The notes under the pieces: model-generated | What the model was told of the DNA's origin: nothing | Database searches by the model: none | What the model saw: only the letters and a program-made list of their open reading frames with translations | Translations under genes and position numbers: made by a program | Part shown: piece by piece, positions 1 through 7,376 of the stretch | How positions within the stretch are numbered: the stretch's first letter is position 1 | Layout: each line of letters starts with the position of its first letter | DNA from: Gemmiger sp. An87 | Lineage (GTDB): Bacteria > Bacillota > Clostridia > Oscillospirales > Ruminococcaceae | Assembly (NCBI RefSeq): GCF_002159185.1 | Contig: NZ_NFHD01000036.1 | Span: 1-33,014, forward strand | Direction of reading: 5' to 3' | Length of the DNA: 33,014 nt

Positions 1-140
1 AGCTTAAATTTGCTGCCATGAATCTGAAAAAGCTGGCCATCTGGAAATGGAACGCCACCCATCCAGGGTTGGATCTCCGCAAACCAACAAGATGGAGAGA
101 AAATCTTCTTCCTTTTTCTCTGTTCTTTTACTTTTCATGC

Positions 141-179
141 AAAAAACCTGCTCTGGCTTGATTGTCACAGCAGGTTTTT
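141..179 (-). terminator. Terminator at the end of the argS operon (works on both strands)
   Basis: Arms AAAAAACCTGCT (141-152) and AGCAGGTTTTT (169-179) pair around a 16-base loop. Read on the minus strand, the second arm ends in a run of T, as an intrinsic terminator should, about 70 bases after the argS stop. The plus strand also ends in T5, so it may terminate in both directions. Bases 1-140 to its left hold no gene I can recognise. Confidence 0.75.
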
Positions 180-190
180 CTACAAGCTGG

Positions 191-223
191 AACGACCCGT
201 TCCTTTTGGGGGAACGGGCCGTT
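191..223 (-). repeat. Hairpin in the argS 3' untranslated region
   Basis: AACGACCCGTTCC (191-203) and GGAACGGGCCGTT (211-223) form a 13-bp stem with a 7-base loop. In minus-strand RNA the single non-Watson-Crick position is a G-U pair, while in plus-strand RNA it is an A-C mismatch, which suggests the minus-strand (argS) transcript is what is selected. There is no U tract, so it is more likely an mRNA 3'-end structure than the main terminator. Confidence 0.45.
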
Positions 224-251
224 TGAATCTTATTGGCAGAATGGCGGTTGC

Positions 252-2042
252 TTACATGCTCTCGGGTACGGTGACTTTGAACATGGTCAGCACGTTGGCG
301 ATAACCTGCTTCACGGCCAGGCACAGAGCCAGACGGGCCTGACGAGCGGCGGGCTCCGCGTCTTTGATGCGGCAGGCATTGTAGAACTTGTGGAAGGAAC
401 CGGCCAGATCAATCACGTAGCGGGTGATGCGGGCGGGCTCGTAGTTCTTGGCGCTGGTCACGATCTCAGCGGGGAAGGCGCTCACAGCACGAATCAGCTC
501 CAGCTCGGCAGGGTCGCTGAACTGATAACCGGCCCAGGCGGTGTGGCCCTCGTAGGAGATGCCCTCGCTGGCCAGCTTCTTCACGATGGAGCAGATGCGG
601 GCGTGGGCGTACTGCACGTAGTATACCGGGTTGTCGCTGTCCTCCTTCACGGCCAGATCCAGGTCGAAGTCCATCTGGCTGCCTGCCTCGCGCAGGTTGA
701 AGAAGAAGCGGGCGGAATCGATGGGCACCTCGTCCAGCAGGTCGGTCAGGGTGATGGCCTTACCGGTCCGCTTGCTCATGCGCACCTGCTGGCCGTCCTT
801 CACCAGCTTGACCAGCTGCATCAGGATTACGTCCAGATCCTCACCGTTCAGGCCCACGGCATCCATGGCGCCCTTCATGCGGGCCACGTGCCCGTGGTGG
901 TCGGCGCCCCAGATGTCAATGGCCTTGTCGAAGCCGCGCACGGCCAGCTTGTTGTAGTGGTAGGCGATGTCCGCCGCGAAGTAGGTGGGGATGCCGTTGG
1001 CGCGCACCAGAACCTCGTCCTTGGCCTCGTCCTCATCCTTGCGCTTGTTGGCCGCGCCGTACTTCTCACTGTACTGAGCGCTCTTGTACATGATGGCGCC
1101 GTCCTCTGCCTTGTAGCAGGCACCGGTGGCCAGCAGCTTGTCGATCACTGCCTGCACCGCACCGGAGTCGTGCAGGGTGCTCTCGCGGAACCATACGTCG
1201 TAGGTGATGCGGTACTTGGCCAGATCGCGCTCCAGACCGGCAATGTTCTTGGGCAGGCCGTAGTTGATCAGCGCCTGCTTGCGGGTCTCCTCGTCGGCGT
1301 CCACGTACTTGTCACCCTCGATGGCGGCAAACTCGGCGGCCAGCACCTTGATGTCCTCGCCCTGGTAGCCGTCCTCGGGGAAGGGTACGGCCTCCTCGCC
1401 CTTGAAGTGCTGCAGGTAACGGGCGGACAGGCTCTTGCCGAACTTCTGAATCTGGTTGCCCGCGTCGTTCACGTAGAACTCACGGGTCACGTCGTAACCG
1501 GCCCAGTCCATCACAGCGGCCAGGCAGTCGCCCAGCGCACCGCCGCGGGCGTTGCCCAGATGCATGGGGCCGGTGGGGTTGGCGGAAACGAACTCCACGT
1601 TGATCTTCTTGCCCTCGCCGAAGTCGGTGCGGCCGTACTGCTCGTTCAGGGTCGCGCCGTAGACCACGCTGGAGAACCAGCCGGGGGCCAGGAACAGGTT
1701 GATGAAGCCGGGACCGGCCACCTCTACCTTGGAGAAGATGCTGCCCTCCAGGCTGGGCAGGTGGGCCAGAATCGCGTCGGCAATCTGGCGGGGAGCCTTT
1801 TTGAAGACGCGGGCACCGGCCATGGCCAGGTTGCTGGCTACGTCGCCGTTCTTCACGTCGCCGGGGATCTCCACGATGAAGTCGGGCAGATCGGTCTGAG
1901 GCAGCTCACCGGCGGCCATGGCAGCCTGAGCGGCCTGGGTCAGCAGGGCGCGGGCCTCATCCAGCGCATTCTTGCGGGGATTGTAGTTCTTGTAGGTTTC
2001 CTTCATCTCGGCGATCATGGATTCGTATTCCGTATTGGTCAT
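252..2042 (-). CDS. argS: Arginyl-tRNA synthetase
   Basis: Class I aminoacyl-tRNA synthetase that charges tRNA-Arg in the cytoplasm (596 aa, normal for the family). The N-terminal add-1 domain covers roughly residues 25-115. The Rossmann catalytic core carries the HIGH-type signature HLGN at 161-164, preceded by SANPTGP, and the KMSKS-like loop MSKR at 422-425. The C-terminal DALR anticodon-binding domain fills about 470-596. The ATG at 2042 has an AAGGAA Shine-Dalgarno ahead of it. It is the last gene of the ddl-murI-DUF1934-argS run, 60 bases after the DUF1934 gene. Pairing of a DUF1934 gene (ywiB in Bacillus) with argS is, as I recall, a known Firmicutes arrangement. Identification is secure. 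Confidence 0.97.
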   Translation of the reverse strand: MTNTEYESMIAEMKETYKNYNPRKNALDEARALLTQAAQAAMAAGELPQTDLPDFIVEIPGDVKNGDVASNLAMAGARVFKKAPRQIADAILAHLPSLEGSIFSKVEVAGPGFINLFLAPGWFSSVVYGATLNEQYGRTDFGEGKKINVEFVSANPTGPMHLGNARGGALGDCLAAVMDWAGYDVTREFYVNDAGNQIQKFGKSLSARYLQHFKGEEAVPFPEDGYQGEDIKVLAAEFAAIEGDKYVDADEETRKQALINYGLPKNIAGLERDLAKYRITYDVWFRESTLHDSGAVQAVIDKLLATGACYKAEDGAIMYKSAQYSEKYGAANKRKDEDEAKDEVLVRANGIPTYFAADIAYHYNKLAVRGFDKAIDIWGADHHGHVARMKGAMDAVGLNGEDLDVILMQLVKLVKDGQQVRMSKRTGKAITLTDLLDEVPIDSARFFFNLREAGSQMDFDLDLAVKEDSDNPVYYVQYAHARICSIVKKLASEGISYEGHTAWAGYQFSDPAELELIRAVSAFPAEIVTSAKNYEPARITRYVIDLAGSFHKFYNACRIKDAEPAARQARLALCLAVKQVIANVLTMFKVTVPESM

Positions 2043-2102
2043 ATCGATCGGTATTCCTTTCCTTTTAAACTTGAAGGCGCGCGCCGCGCCGGGAACAGCA
2101 AA

Positions 2103-2546
2103 TCAAAGAGGCGTACGCTCGGCCCGCTTCACGGTGATGGTCACCAGGTTGCGGCTGAGTACGATGTCCTGGTCAGCGTCCAGCGTATAGCTGAATTTCA
2201 CCTGGCCGCCCTCGTCGGACAGCCGGCTTTCGATCTCGTCGGCGGCCACGCCCAGGGTCATGGAGCCGTAACCGGTTTCGTAGTGGCACAGATGGCGGGT
2301 GCCTTTTTCAATCACCAGCTGGCTGGCGGCGGGGCCGAAGCGAAGCATGGTGACCTTCTGTGCATTTTCGGCCACCTTCACGGTGGTGGTGCATCCGGCA
2401 TAGCCGGTGGTCTCGCTCTCTTTATAGGTGATGAAGAAGCTGCCGCCCCGTCGCACAAAGCTGCCGCGGGTCATCAGCTCCACCGAATCGGTTTCACCGG
2501 CCTGCTCCATCCGGCCGTCGATGCGGATGAGAAAATCCTCGTTCAT
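2103..2546 (-). CDS. DUF1934 (YwiB-like) beta-barrel protein
   Basis: 147 aa, small and soluble, with no signal peptide or membrane segment. The pattern of short alternating beta strands (FLIRIDGRM, SFFITYKE, GCTTTVKV, KVTMLRFG, SQLVIEKG, KFSYTLDAD, NLVTITVKR) fits the DUF1934/YwiB calycin-like barrel. The function of this family is not established. The start is the ATG at 2546, which has AAAAGGAGG 13 bases upstream. A TTG 30 bases further up overlaps the end of murI and lies before the ribosome binding site. It sits between murI and argS and is probably co-transcribed with both. The barrel could bind a small ligand, but that is inference only. Confidence 0.8.
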   Translation of the reverse strand: MNEDFLIRIDGRMEQAGETDSVELMTRGSFVRRGGSFFITYKESETTGYAGCTTTVKVAENAQKVTMLRFGPAASQLVIEKGTRHLCHYETGYGSMTLGVAADEIESRLSDEGGQVKFSYTLDADQDIVLSRNLVTITVKRAERTPL

Positions 2547-2572
2547 AAACTGGCGGGGACCTCCTTTTGGGT

Positions 2573-3388
2573 TCAATATTGCTCAATGGCGATCTGGCTG
2601 GCCGTGCCCTCGCCCTGAGGGCCGATAAACAGCCGGACCGCCGCGGAGAAGCTCTCCGGAGAATCGCTCATAAAATAGCGGGTTTCGCCCTTTGCGGCGC
2701 CGTCGCCCAGAAGATCCAGCCGGGTGAGCATATCCCGGGTCTTGAGGGCGGCCTCCCGGCCCGCGTCAATCAGGGTCACATCCGGGCCCATCACCTGAGC
2801 AATGATGTGAGCGATCAGGGGATAGTGGGTGCAGCCCAGGATCAGGGTGTCCACCCCTTTGGCGCGGATCTCGTCCAGATACTCGTGGGCGATGGCGGTG
2901 GTGATGGGGTCGTTGGGGCCCACATAGCCGTTCTCCACCAGCGGCACGAACATGGGGCAGCTTTTGGTGAAGATCTCGGCGTCGGGCAGAATGCCCTGGA
3001 TGCGGGTCTCGTAGCTGCGGCTGCGGATGGTGGCCGGGGTGGCAATCACGCCGATGCGGCCGTTTTTGGTGGCGGCGGCCGCTGCACTTACCGCTGCGCC
3101 CACCACGCCCACATAGGGCACCGGCAGGGCTTCGGTGTAGGATTTCGGCAGCGTGCTGCTCACTGTACCGCAGGCGGCCAGCAGGAATTTCACGTTCTGG
3201 CTGAGCAGAAAGCGGATGTCCTGCTCGGCGTACTGGCGGATGGTCTCCGGGCTGCGGGTACCATAGGGCACCCGGCCGGTGTCGCCAAAGTAGACGATGT
3301 CTTCGCCGGGCAGCATGGCCTGCAGCTGGCGCACCGCCGTGAGGCCGCCCATGCCGGAATCGAACACGCCGATGGGCCGCTTATCCAT
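2573..3388 (-). CDS. murI: Glutamate racemase
   Basis: Converts L-glutamate to D-glutamate for peptidoglycan (271 aa). The N-terminal motif FDSGMGG has D10 and S11, followed by GDTGRVPYG (35-43). The second half has the catalytic GCTHYP motif with C186, T187 and H188. The first catalytic cysteine is C73, but the motif reads ACGT instead of the usual ACNT, so the substrate-contacting Asn is Gly here. The start is the ATG at 3388, overlapping the last 8 bases of ddl, which indicates translational coupling. Longer N-terminal reading would run into out-of-frame ddl sequence. Next to ddl, it supplies the D-amino acids for UDP-MurNAc-pentapeptide. Identity is secure despite the motif change. Confidence 0.95.
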   Translation of the reverse strand: MDKRPIGVFDSGMGGLTAVRQLQAMLPGEDIVYFGDTGRVPYGTRSPETIRQYAEQDIRFLLSQNVKFLLAACGTVSSTLPKSYTEALPVPYVGVVGAAVSAAAAATKNGRIGVIATPATIRSRSYETRIQGILPDAEIFTKSCPMFVPLVENGYVGPNDPITTAIAHEYLDEIRAKGVDTLILGCTHYPLIAHIIAQVMGPDVTLIDAGREAALKTRDMLTRLDLLGDGAAKGETRYFMSDSPESFSAAVRLFIGPQGEGTASQIAIEQY

Positions 3389-4460
3389 GGCGGACCCCCG
3401 CGCGCTGCAGCGCAAGGGCGACCAGTTCATCCAGCAGCTGGTCGATGGGCTTGCCCGCATCTTCCATCAGCTTGGGGTACATGCTGATGGAGGTGAAGCC
3501 GGGCAGGGTATTGATCTCGTTGAGCAGAATGGTGTCGCCGTTCTCCACGAAGAAGTCCACCCGGGCCAGACCCTCACAGCCCAGGGCGCGGTAGGCCTTT
3601 TCCGCCTGGGCCTTCACCTTGTCCAGCACCTCCTCGCTCAGATGGGCGGGGATCACGGTGCGGCTGGTGCCCAGCACATATTTGTCTTCGTAGGTGTAGA
3701 AGGCCTCGCTGGCCAGGATCTCGCCGGGGCGGGTGGAAACGCAGACCTCGTTGCCGATCACCGCGCACTCCACCTCCTGGCCCTGCACAAAGCGCTCGAA
3801 GACCACCTTGTTGTCCTCGGCCAGGGCCACCTGGATGGCCTTCTCCAGCTCGGTCTTGTCGGTCGCCTTGCTGATGCCCACGCTGCTGCCCGCGTTGGCG
3901 GGCTTCACGAAGATGGGGTAACCCAGCTTTGCGGCCAGGCGGGCCTCCAGGGCCTCGAAATCAGCGCACTCGTAACGGCTGGCCCAGTCCCAGGCGCAGC
4001 GATCAATACCCGCCGCGTCCATCAGGGTGTTGGCCACCGCTTTGTCCATGCAGACGGCGCTTGCCAGAACGCCGCAGCCCACGTAGGGAATGCCCGCCAG
4101 CTCCAGCAGGCCCTGGATGGTGCCGTCCTCGCCGTTCTTGCCGTGCAGGGCGGGAACCACCACGTCCATGGGCAGCACTGCCCAGGTGCCGTCGTGGCGG
4201 CAGAGCACCAGGCCATGGTCCGAGCGGTCCGGGCTGATCATGCAGGGCACGCAGGAGGGGTCCTGCTCCCAGCTGCCGTCCGCTATTTTTTCAATGGGGC
4301 CGGAGTAATACAGCCAGCGGCCATCCTTGGTGATGCCCACGGTGTAAAGATGGTACGAGGAGGGCTTGAGCGCCCGGGCAATGGTACTGGCCGAAACGCG
4401 GCTCACCTCGTGTTCGCTGGAAACGCCGCCGAACAGCAGCGCAACATTCAGTTTGTTCAT
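3381..4460 (-). CDS. ddl: D-alanine--D-alanine ligase
   Basis: ATP-grasp ligase that joins two D-alanines for the peptidoglycan stem peptide (359 aa). The N-terminal domain shows LLFGGVSSEHEVS, and the substrate-binding motif HGKNGEDGTIQG follows. The central ATP-grasp domain has YPIFVKPANAGSSVGI, and the C-terminal motif LARVDFFV...LNEINTLPGFT carries the Mg-binding residues. The omega-loop segment EAFYTYEDKY keeps the Tyr-containing form typical of Ddl rather than the D-Ala-D-Lac (VanA-type) form, so intrinsic vancomycin resistance is not suggested. The start is the ATG at 4460, with GAGGAAGG upstream. The upstream in-frame extension is AT-rich promoter sequence and was excluded. First gene of the operon. 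Confidence 0.95.
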   Translation of the reverse strand: MNKLNVALLFGGVSSEHEVSRVSASTIARALKPSSYHLYTVGITKDGRWLYYSGPIEKIADGSWEQDPSCVPCMISPDRSDHGLVLCRHDGTWAVLPMDVVVPALHGKNGEDGTIQGLLELAGIPYVGCGVLASAVCMDKAVANTLMDAAGIDRCAWDWASRYECADFEALEARLAAKLGYPIFVKPANAGSSVGISKATDKTELEKAIQVALAEDNKVVFERFVQGQEVECAVIGNEVCVSTRPGEILASEAFYTYEDKYVLGTSRTVIPAHLSEEVLDKVKAQAEKAYRALGCEGLARVDFFVENGDTILLNEINTLPGFTSISMYPKLMEDAGKPIDQLLDELVALALQRAGVRHG

Positions 4461-4511
4461 AGCTGCAAAGACCTTCCTCTCTCCAAGGAAATAAACACAA
4501 ATCGAATCACA

Positions 4512-4537
4512 TTGACCAAGCGGGAAAAGCCGGTCAA
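4512..4537 (-). repeat. Inverted repeat in the ddl leader
   Basis: TTGACC (4512-4517) and GGTCAA (4532-4537) are inverted arms 14 bases apart, between the candidate ddl promoter and its start codon. It could be a weak leader hairpin or an operator. Six-base arms can occur by chance. Confidence 0.25.
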
Positions 4538-4561
4538 AGGCGGTTGCACATAAGTACTCTA

Positions 4562-4570
4562 ATAATACCA
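4562..4570 (-). promoter_or_regulatory. Candidate extended -10 element for the ddl operon
   Basis: On the minus strand TGG then TATTAT (-10 at 4562-4567) forms an extended -10 element. No good -35 hexamer lies 16-18 bases upstream. It is about 100 bases before the ddl start and divergent from the rpmG promoter. Confidence 0.35.
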
Positions 4571-4609
4571 TAAAAATGCCTGGCAGGCTATGGGCAAAAG
4601 GTAAAAGCC

Positions 4610-4627
4610 TTTGCGGCGCGCCGCAAA
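4610..4627. repeat. 18-bp perfect palindrome between ddl and rpmG
   Basis: TTTGCGGCGCGCCGCAAA is a perfect palindrome with no loop, in the 322-base divergent intergenic region. It lies 20 bases upstream of the rpmG -35 box and about 43 bases upstream of the candidate ddl -10. The missing loop argues for a DNA-binding dimer site rather than an RNA hairpin. The rest of the region (4461-4782) holds only the promoters and leaders listed here. Confidence 0.6.
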
Positions 4628-4646
4628 AAAATCTGTGGGATTGGTA

Positions 4647-4675
4647 TTGACGGCCCCGGCGGGATGTGCTATGAT
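4647..4675 (+). promoter_or_regulatory. Sigma-A promoter for rpmG-secE-nusG
   Basis: TTGACG (4647-4652), 17-base spacer, TATGAT (4670-4675), plus a TG extended -10 at 4667-4668. This is a near-consensus strong promoter. Transcription should start near 4682, leaving a 100-base leader before rpmG. Confidence 0.85.
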
Positions 4676-4782
4676 GATTACACCTCATTTTGCAGGCTTA
4701 TTTTTTTGTGCCTTTTTTCAGGGTACGGCCTGCAACCACGAGGGAGGCTAAACAAACCGTTAAATGGAGGTGCCGAAGACAA

Positions 4783-4932
4783 ATGAGAGTGAAAATCACC
4801 CTGGCCTGCACTGAGTGCAAACAGCGCAACTACAACACCATGAAGAACAAGAAGAACAGCCCTGACCGGCTCGAGATGAAGAAGTATTGCCGTTTCTGCA
4901 AGAAGCATACTGTCCATCGCGAGACCAAGTAA
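4783..4932 (+). CDS. rpmG: 50S ribosomal protein L33
   Basis: 49-aa ribosomal protein of the large subunit. It keeps two CxxC pairs (C9-x-x-C12 and the pair in YCRFCKK), so it is the zinc-binding C+ form rather than a zinc-free paralogue. The start [12 protein letters not shown] is the standard one and follows TGGAGG. In-frame sequence upstream is leader. It is the first gene of the rpmG-secE-nusG transcript, a standard bacterial order, with secE 17 bases downstream. Confidence 0.95.
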   Translation: MRVKITLACTECKQRNYNTMKNKKNSPDRLEMKKYCRFCKKHTVHRETK

Positions 4933-4949
4933 GAAAGGCGGGAACATCC

Positions 4950-5201
4950 ATGGCTGAAAATACTGCCAAGAAGCCCGGTTTTTTTGCTAAAGTCAAAAAT
5001 TGGTTCAAAGGGATCGGGAAGTTCTTCCGCGACACCAAGAGCGAACTGAAAAAGGTGGTTTGGCCCTCCAAGAGCCAGATCATCAACAACAGCATCGTGG
5101 TGCTGGTGGTTATGATCATTTCCGCCATCGTCATCCTGCTGCTTGACCTGCTGTTCGGCGAGGTCATGCATCTGGTGCTGCAGGCCGCTGCAAGCTTGTA
5201 A
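4950..5201 (+). CDS. secE: Preprotein translocase subunit SecE
   Basis: 83-aa single-span subunit of the SecYEG channel, which clamps SecY in the membrane. The cytoplasmic amphipathic part contains FFRDTKSELKKVVWPSK, the SecE signature. One transmembrane helix follows at about residues 50-75. This is the short, one-helix form usual in Gram-positives. The start is the ATG at 4950 after AAAGG. It lies between rpmG and nusG, the conserved context that supports the call. Confidence 0.95.
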   Translation: MAENTAKKPGFFAKVKNWFKGIGKFFRDTKSELKKVVWPSKSQIINNSIVVLVVMIISAIVILLLDLLFGEVMHLVLQAAASL

Positions 5202-5237
5202 GCGGCCGCATCCTGAAAAGCGGAAGGGAGTAAACGT

Positions 5238-5759
5238 ATGGCAGAACAGGCAATGTGGTATGTTGTGCATACCTATTCCGGTTATGAAAACAAAGTGGCA
5301 CAGAACCTTGAGACCATCGTGGCCAACCGCCGCCTGCAGGATCTGATCCATGAGGTGAAGGTTCCTGTTATGATGGAACCCGAAATCAAGGACGGCAAGG
5401 AGCGCATGGTCGAGCGCAAAATCTTCCCCGGTTATGTGCTGGTGAAGATGGTCATGACCGACGAAAGCTGGTACATCGTACGCAACTGCCGCGGTGTGAC
5501 CGGTTTCGTGGGCCCCTCGTCCAAGCCGGTGCCCCTGTCTCAGGCAGAGGTGGACAAGCTGGGCGTGGAGACCATGGCCGAGCCCACTGTGGACTACGAA
5601 GTGGGCGACAATGTGGAGATCAACGCTGGTCCTCTGGAGGGCTTCGTGGGTCTCGTGGAAGAGATCGACATGGAGCATCGAAAGGTGCGCGTGAAGGTCT
5701 CGATGTTCGGGCGCGAAACGCCCGCAGAACTGGAGCTGAATCAGGTCAAACCCCTGTGA
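5238..5759 (+). CDS. nusG: Transcription elongation and antitermination factor NusG
   Basis: 173 aa. The NGN domain (about 5-110, starting WYVVHTYSGYENKVA, with FPGYVLVKM) binds RNA polymerase, and the C-terminal KOW domain (about 120-173, containing GDNVEINAGPLEGFVG) links polymerase to the ribosome or Rho. Length and both domains are standard. The start is the ATG at 5238 after GGAAGGGAG. It is followed by a 130-base structured leader before rplK rather than by immediate continuation. Confidence 0.97.
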   Translation: MAEQAMWYVVHTYSGYENKVAQNLETIVANRRLQDLIHEVKVPVMMEPEIKDGKERMVERKIFPGYVLVKMVMTDESWYIVRNCRGVTGFVGPSSKPVPLSQAEVDKLGVETMAEPTVDYEVGDNVEINAGPLEGFVGLVEEIDMEHRKVRVKVSMFGRETPAELELNQVKPL

Positions 5760-5763
5760 CAGC

Positions 5764-5866
5764 AAAAACCCTTATGGTAAGAGCCGCTATATGCGGTTTT
5801 TATAGGGCGCTGGCGGTTGCCGGTGCCCGTGGGAGGGCCGGATAAGCCCGGCCCGCTAGCTTACCA
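5764..5866 (+). promoter_or_regulatory. Structured leader before rplK-rplA, possible L1 autoregulatory site
   Basis: The nusG-rplK gap folds by eye into a closed structure. TGGTAAG (5775-5781) pairs with CTTACCA (5860-5866), AGC (5782-5784) pairs with GCT (5855-5857) across a 2-base bulge, and inside lies GGGCCGG (5835-5841) pairing CCGGCCC (5848-5854). A small hairpin CCGC/GCGG (5784-5796) followed by T5, or the alternative AAAAACC/GGTTTTT pairing (5764-5770 with 5795-5801), could act as an attenuator. L1 is known to repress rplK-rplA translation by binding such a leader. The link here is inference. Confidence 0.5.
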
Positions 5867-5889
5867 CAAATTTTGGAGGTGCATTTAAA

Positions 5890-6315
5890 ATGGCGCAAAA
5901 AGTAACTGGCTATATTAAGCTGCAGATCCCCGCCGGCAAAGCGACTCCGGCTCCCCCTGTTGGTCCCGCTCTGGGCCAGCACGGCGTGAACATCATGGCG
6001 TTCACCAAGGAATTCAACGAGCGTACCCAGAAGGACATGGGCTACATCATCCCCGTTGTAATCACCGTGTATGCTGACCGTTCCTTCAGCTTCATCACCA
6101 AAACTCCTCCGGCCCCCGTGCTGATCAAGAAGGCCTGCGGCATCGAGAGCGGTTCCGGCGTTCCCAACAAGACCAAGGTGGCCACCATCACCAAGGCTCA
6201 GCTGGAAGAGATCGCCAAGACCAAGATGCCCGACCTGAATGCTGCCAACCTGGAAAGCGCTGTCAGCATGATCGCCGGCACCTGCCGCAGCATGGGTGTT
6301 ACCGTAACCGAGTAA
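5890..6315 (+). CDS. rplK: 50S ribosomal protein L11
   Basis: 141 aa, the normal length. L11 forms the GTPase-associated centre with 23S rRNA, where elongation factors and RelA act. The N-terminal domain shows [27 protein letters not shown], and the C-terminal rRNA-binding domain covers about 70-141. The ATG follows TTGGAGG. It is translated together with rplA, 61 bases downstream. Confidence 0.97.
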   Translation: MAQKVTGYIKLQIPAGKATPAPPVGPALGQHGVNIMAFTKEFNERTQKDMGYIIPVVITVYADRSFSFITKTPPAPVLIKKACGIESGSGVPNKTKVATITKAQLEEIAKTKMPDLNAANLESAVSMIAGTCRSMGVTVTE

Positions 6316-6376
6316 TCACCCCGCTGGATTCGTGGGAGGAACTTAAATCCGATAGACCACACAGGAGGAAAAAGTA

Positions 6377-7072
6377 ATGAAACATGGTAAACACTATGTC
6401 GACAGCGCCAAGCTGATCGACCGCTCTAAGCTGTATGAGGCCGATGAGGCTCTGGCTCTGTGCTGCCAGACCGCCAAGGCCAAGTTTGACGAGACCGTTG
6501 AGCTGCACGTCCGTCTGGGCGTTGACAGCCGCCACGCTGACCAGCAGGTCCGCGGCGCTGTTGTGCTGCCTCACGGTACCGGCCGCGACGTTCGCGTTAT
6601 CGCCATCTGCAAGGGCGATGCCGCCAAGGCCGCTGAGGAAGCCGGCGCGATGATGGTTGGCGACGCTGACCTGATCGCCAAGATCCAGAACGAAGGCTTC
6701 GTTGACTTCGACGTTCTGGTTACCACCCCCGACATGATGGGCCAGGTTGGCCGTCTGGGTAAGGTTCTGGGCCCCCGTGGTCTGATGCCCAACCCCAAGG
6801 CCGGCACCGTTACTCCCGACATCGGCCGCGCTGTTACCGAAGCCAAGGCCGGTAAGATCGAGTACCGTCTGGACAAGCAGAACATCATCCATGTGCCCGT
6901 GGGCAAGGCCAGCTTCGGCGCTGAGAAGCTGGGCGAGAACCTGCGCACCGTGATGGACGCCATCGTGAAGGCTAAGCCCGCTGCTGCGAAGGGCCAGTAC
7001 ATCAAGAGCGCCACCGTGGCTACCACCATGGGCCCTGGCATCAAGATGAACGGCGCCAAGTTCGGCGGCTAA
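6377..7072 (+). CDS. rplA: 50S ribosomal protein L1
   Basis: 231 aa. L1 builds the L1 stalk that moves deacylated tRNA out of the E site, and in many bacteria it also represses its own operon. Conserved segments seen are [35 protein letters not shown] and GTVTPD. The start has AGGAGGAAAAAGTA directly ahead. Codon choice shifts to GCT/GTT/CGT endings relative to neighbouring genes, as expected for very highly expressed genes. A strong terminator follows. Confidence 0.97.
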   Translation: MKHGKHYVDSAKLIDRSKLYEADEALALCCQTAKAKFDETVELHVRLGVDSRHADQQVRGAVVLPHGTGRDVRVIAICKGDAAKAAEEAGAMMVGDADLIAKIQNEGFVDFDVLVTTPDMMGQVGRLGKVLGPRGLMPNPKAGTVTPDIGRAVTEAKAGKIEYRLDKQNIIHVPVGKASFGAEKLGENLRTVMDAIVKAKPAAAKGQYIKSATVATTMGPGIKMNGAKFGG

Positions 7073-7103
7073 TCACAGCCTGACGGCTGCGAGTGAGCAG
7101 TTC

Positions 7104-7136
7104 GCTGCCCCGCGCAAAACGCGGGGCGGCTTTTTT
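7104..7136 (+). terminator. Terminator after rplA
   Basis: Stem GCCCCGCG (7107-7114) with CGCGGGGC (7120-7127), loop CAAAA, extended by three more pairs outward including one G-U, then six T at 7131-7136. Confidence 0.9.
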
Positions 7137-7158
7137 GCGGAAAAATCGCAAAAAGCAC

Positions 7159-7188
7159 TTGACAAACCCGCGCGCTTTGCGGTATACT
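7159..7188 (+). promoter_or_regulatory. Sigma-A promoter for rplJ-rplL
   Basis: Perfect -35 TTGACA (7159-7164), 18-base spacer, TATACT (7183-7188). It lies directly after the rplA terminator, so rplJL is a separate transcript with its own leader. Confidence 0.9.
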
Positions 7189-7194
7189 ATTCAT

Positions 7195-7332
7195 GCTGTT
7201 TTTAAGACAGCAGGTGCTCATGTGATATAAGGAGCATAAGAGGCCATCCCGCCCGCCTGCCGAGAAGCCGCGTAAATTTGCCTTGTGTATGTTTATGCCC
7301 CTTTCTCGGCCAAGCTGGGAAAGGGGCTTTTT
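7195..7332 (+). ncRNA. Ribosomal protein L10 leader
   Basis: Cis-acting leader that binds L10 (with L12) to stop rplJL expression when these proteins are in excess. Seen here are the hairpin GCTGT/ACAGC (7195-7211), the conserved AGACAGCAGGTGCTCA block (from 7205), GCAGG (7210-7214) pairing with CCTGC (7256-7260), the conserved CCTGCCGAGAAG (7256-7267) and a terminator hairpin at the end. These features match the L10 leader family I know from Firmicutes. A covariance-model search was not possible here. Confidence 0.85.
7297..7332 (+). terminator. rplJ: Attenuator terminator of the L10 leader
   Basis: Stem GCCCCTTTC (7297-7305) with GAAAGGGGC (7319-7327), then T5 (7328-7332), 45 bases before rplJ. 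In this leader family, binding of L10 is thought to favour the terminator over an antiterminator. Confidence 0.8.
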
Positions 7333-7376
7333 GTGCGAAGTAGAAGTTACGAAGGTTTGAAACGAGGTGAATCGAA

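Noticed and set aside
4-324. 106-codon minus-strand frame at the left edge
   Set aside because: Overlaps the argS C-terminus and terminator in another frame; no recognisable protein.
162-2618. 818-codon open frame on the plus strand opposite argS and DUF1934
   Set aside because: Low-complexity Gly/Val/His/Leu-rich translation typical of the antisense of GC-rich genes. The opposite strand encodes clear argS.
4461-4557. Extra ddl promoter at TTGACC (minus strand, 4532-4537 region)
   Set aside because: No acceptable -10 at 16-18 bases; kept only as a possible inverted repeat.
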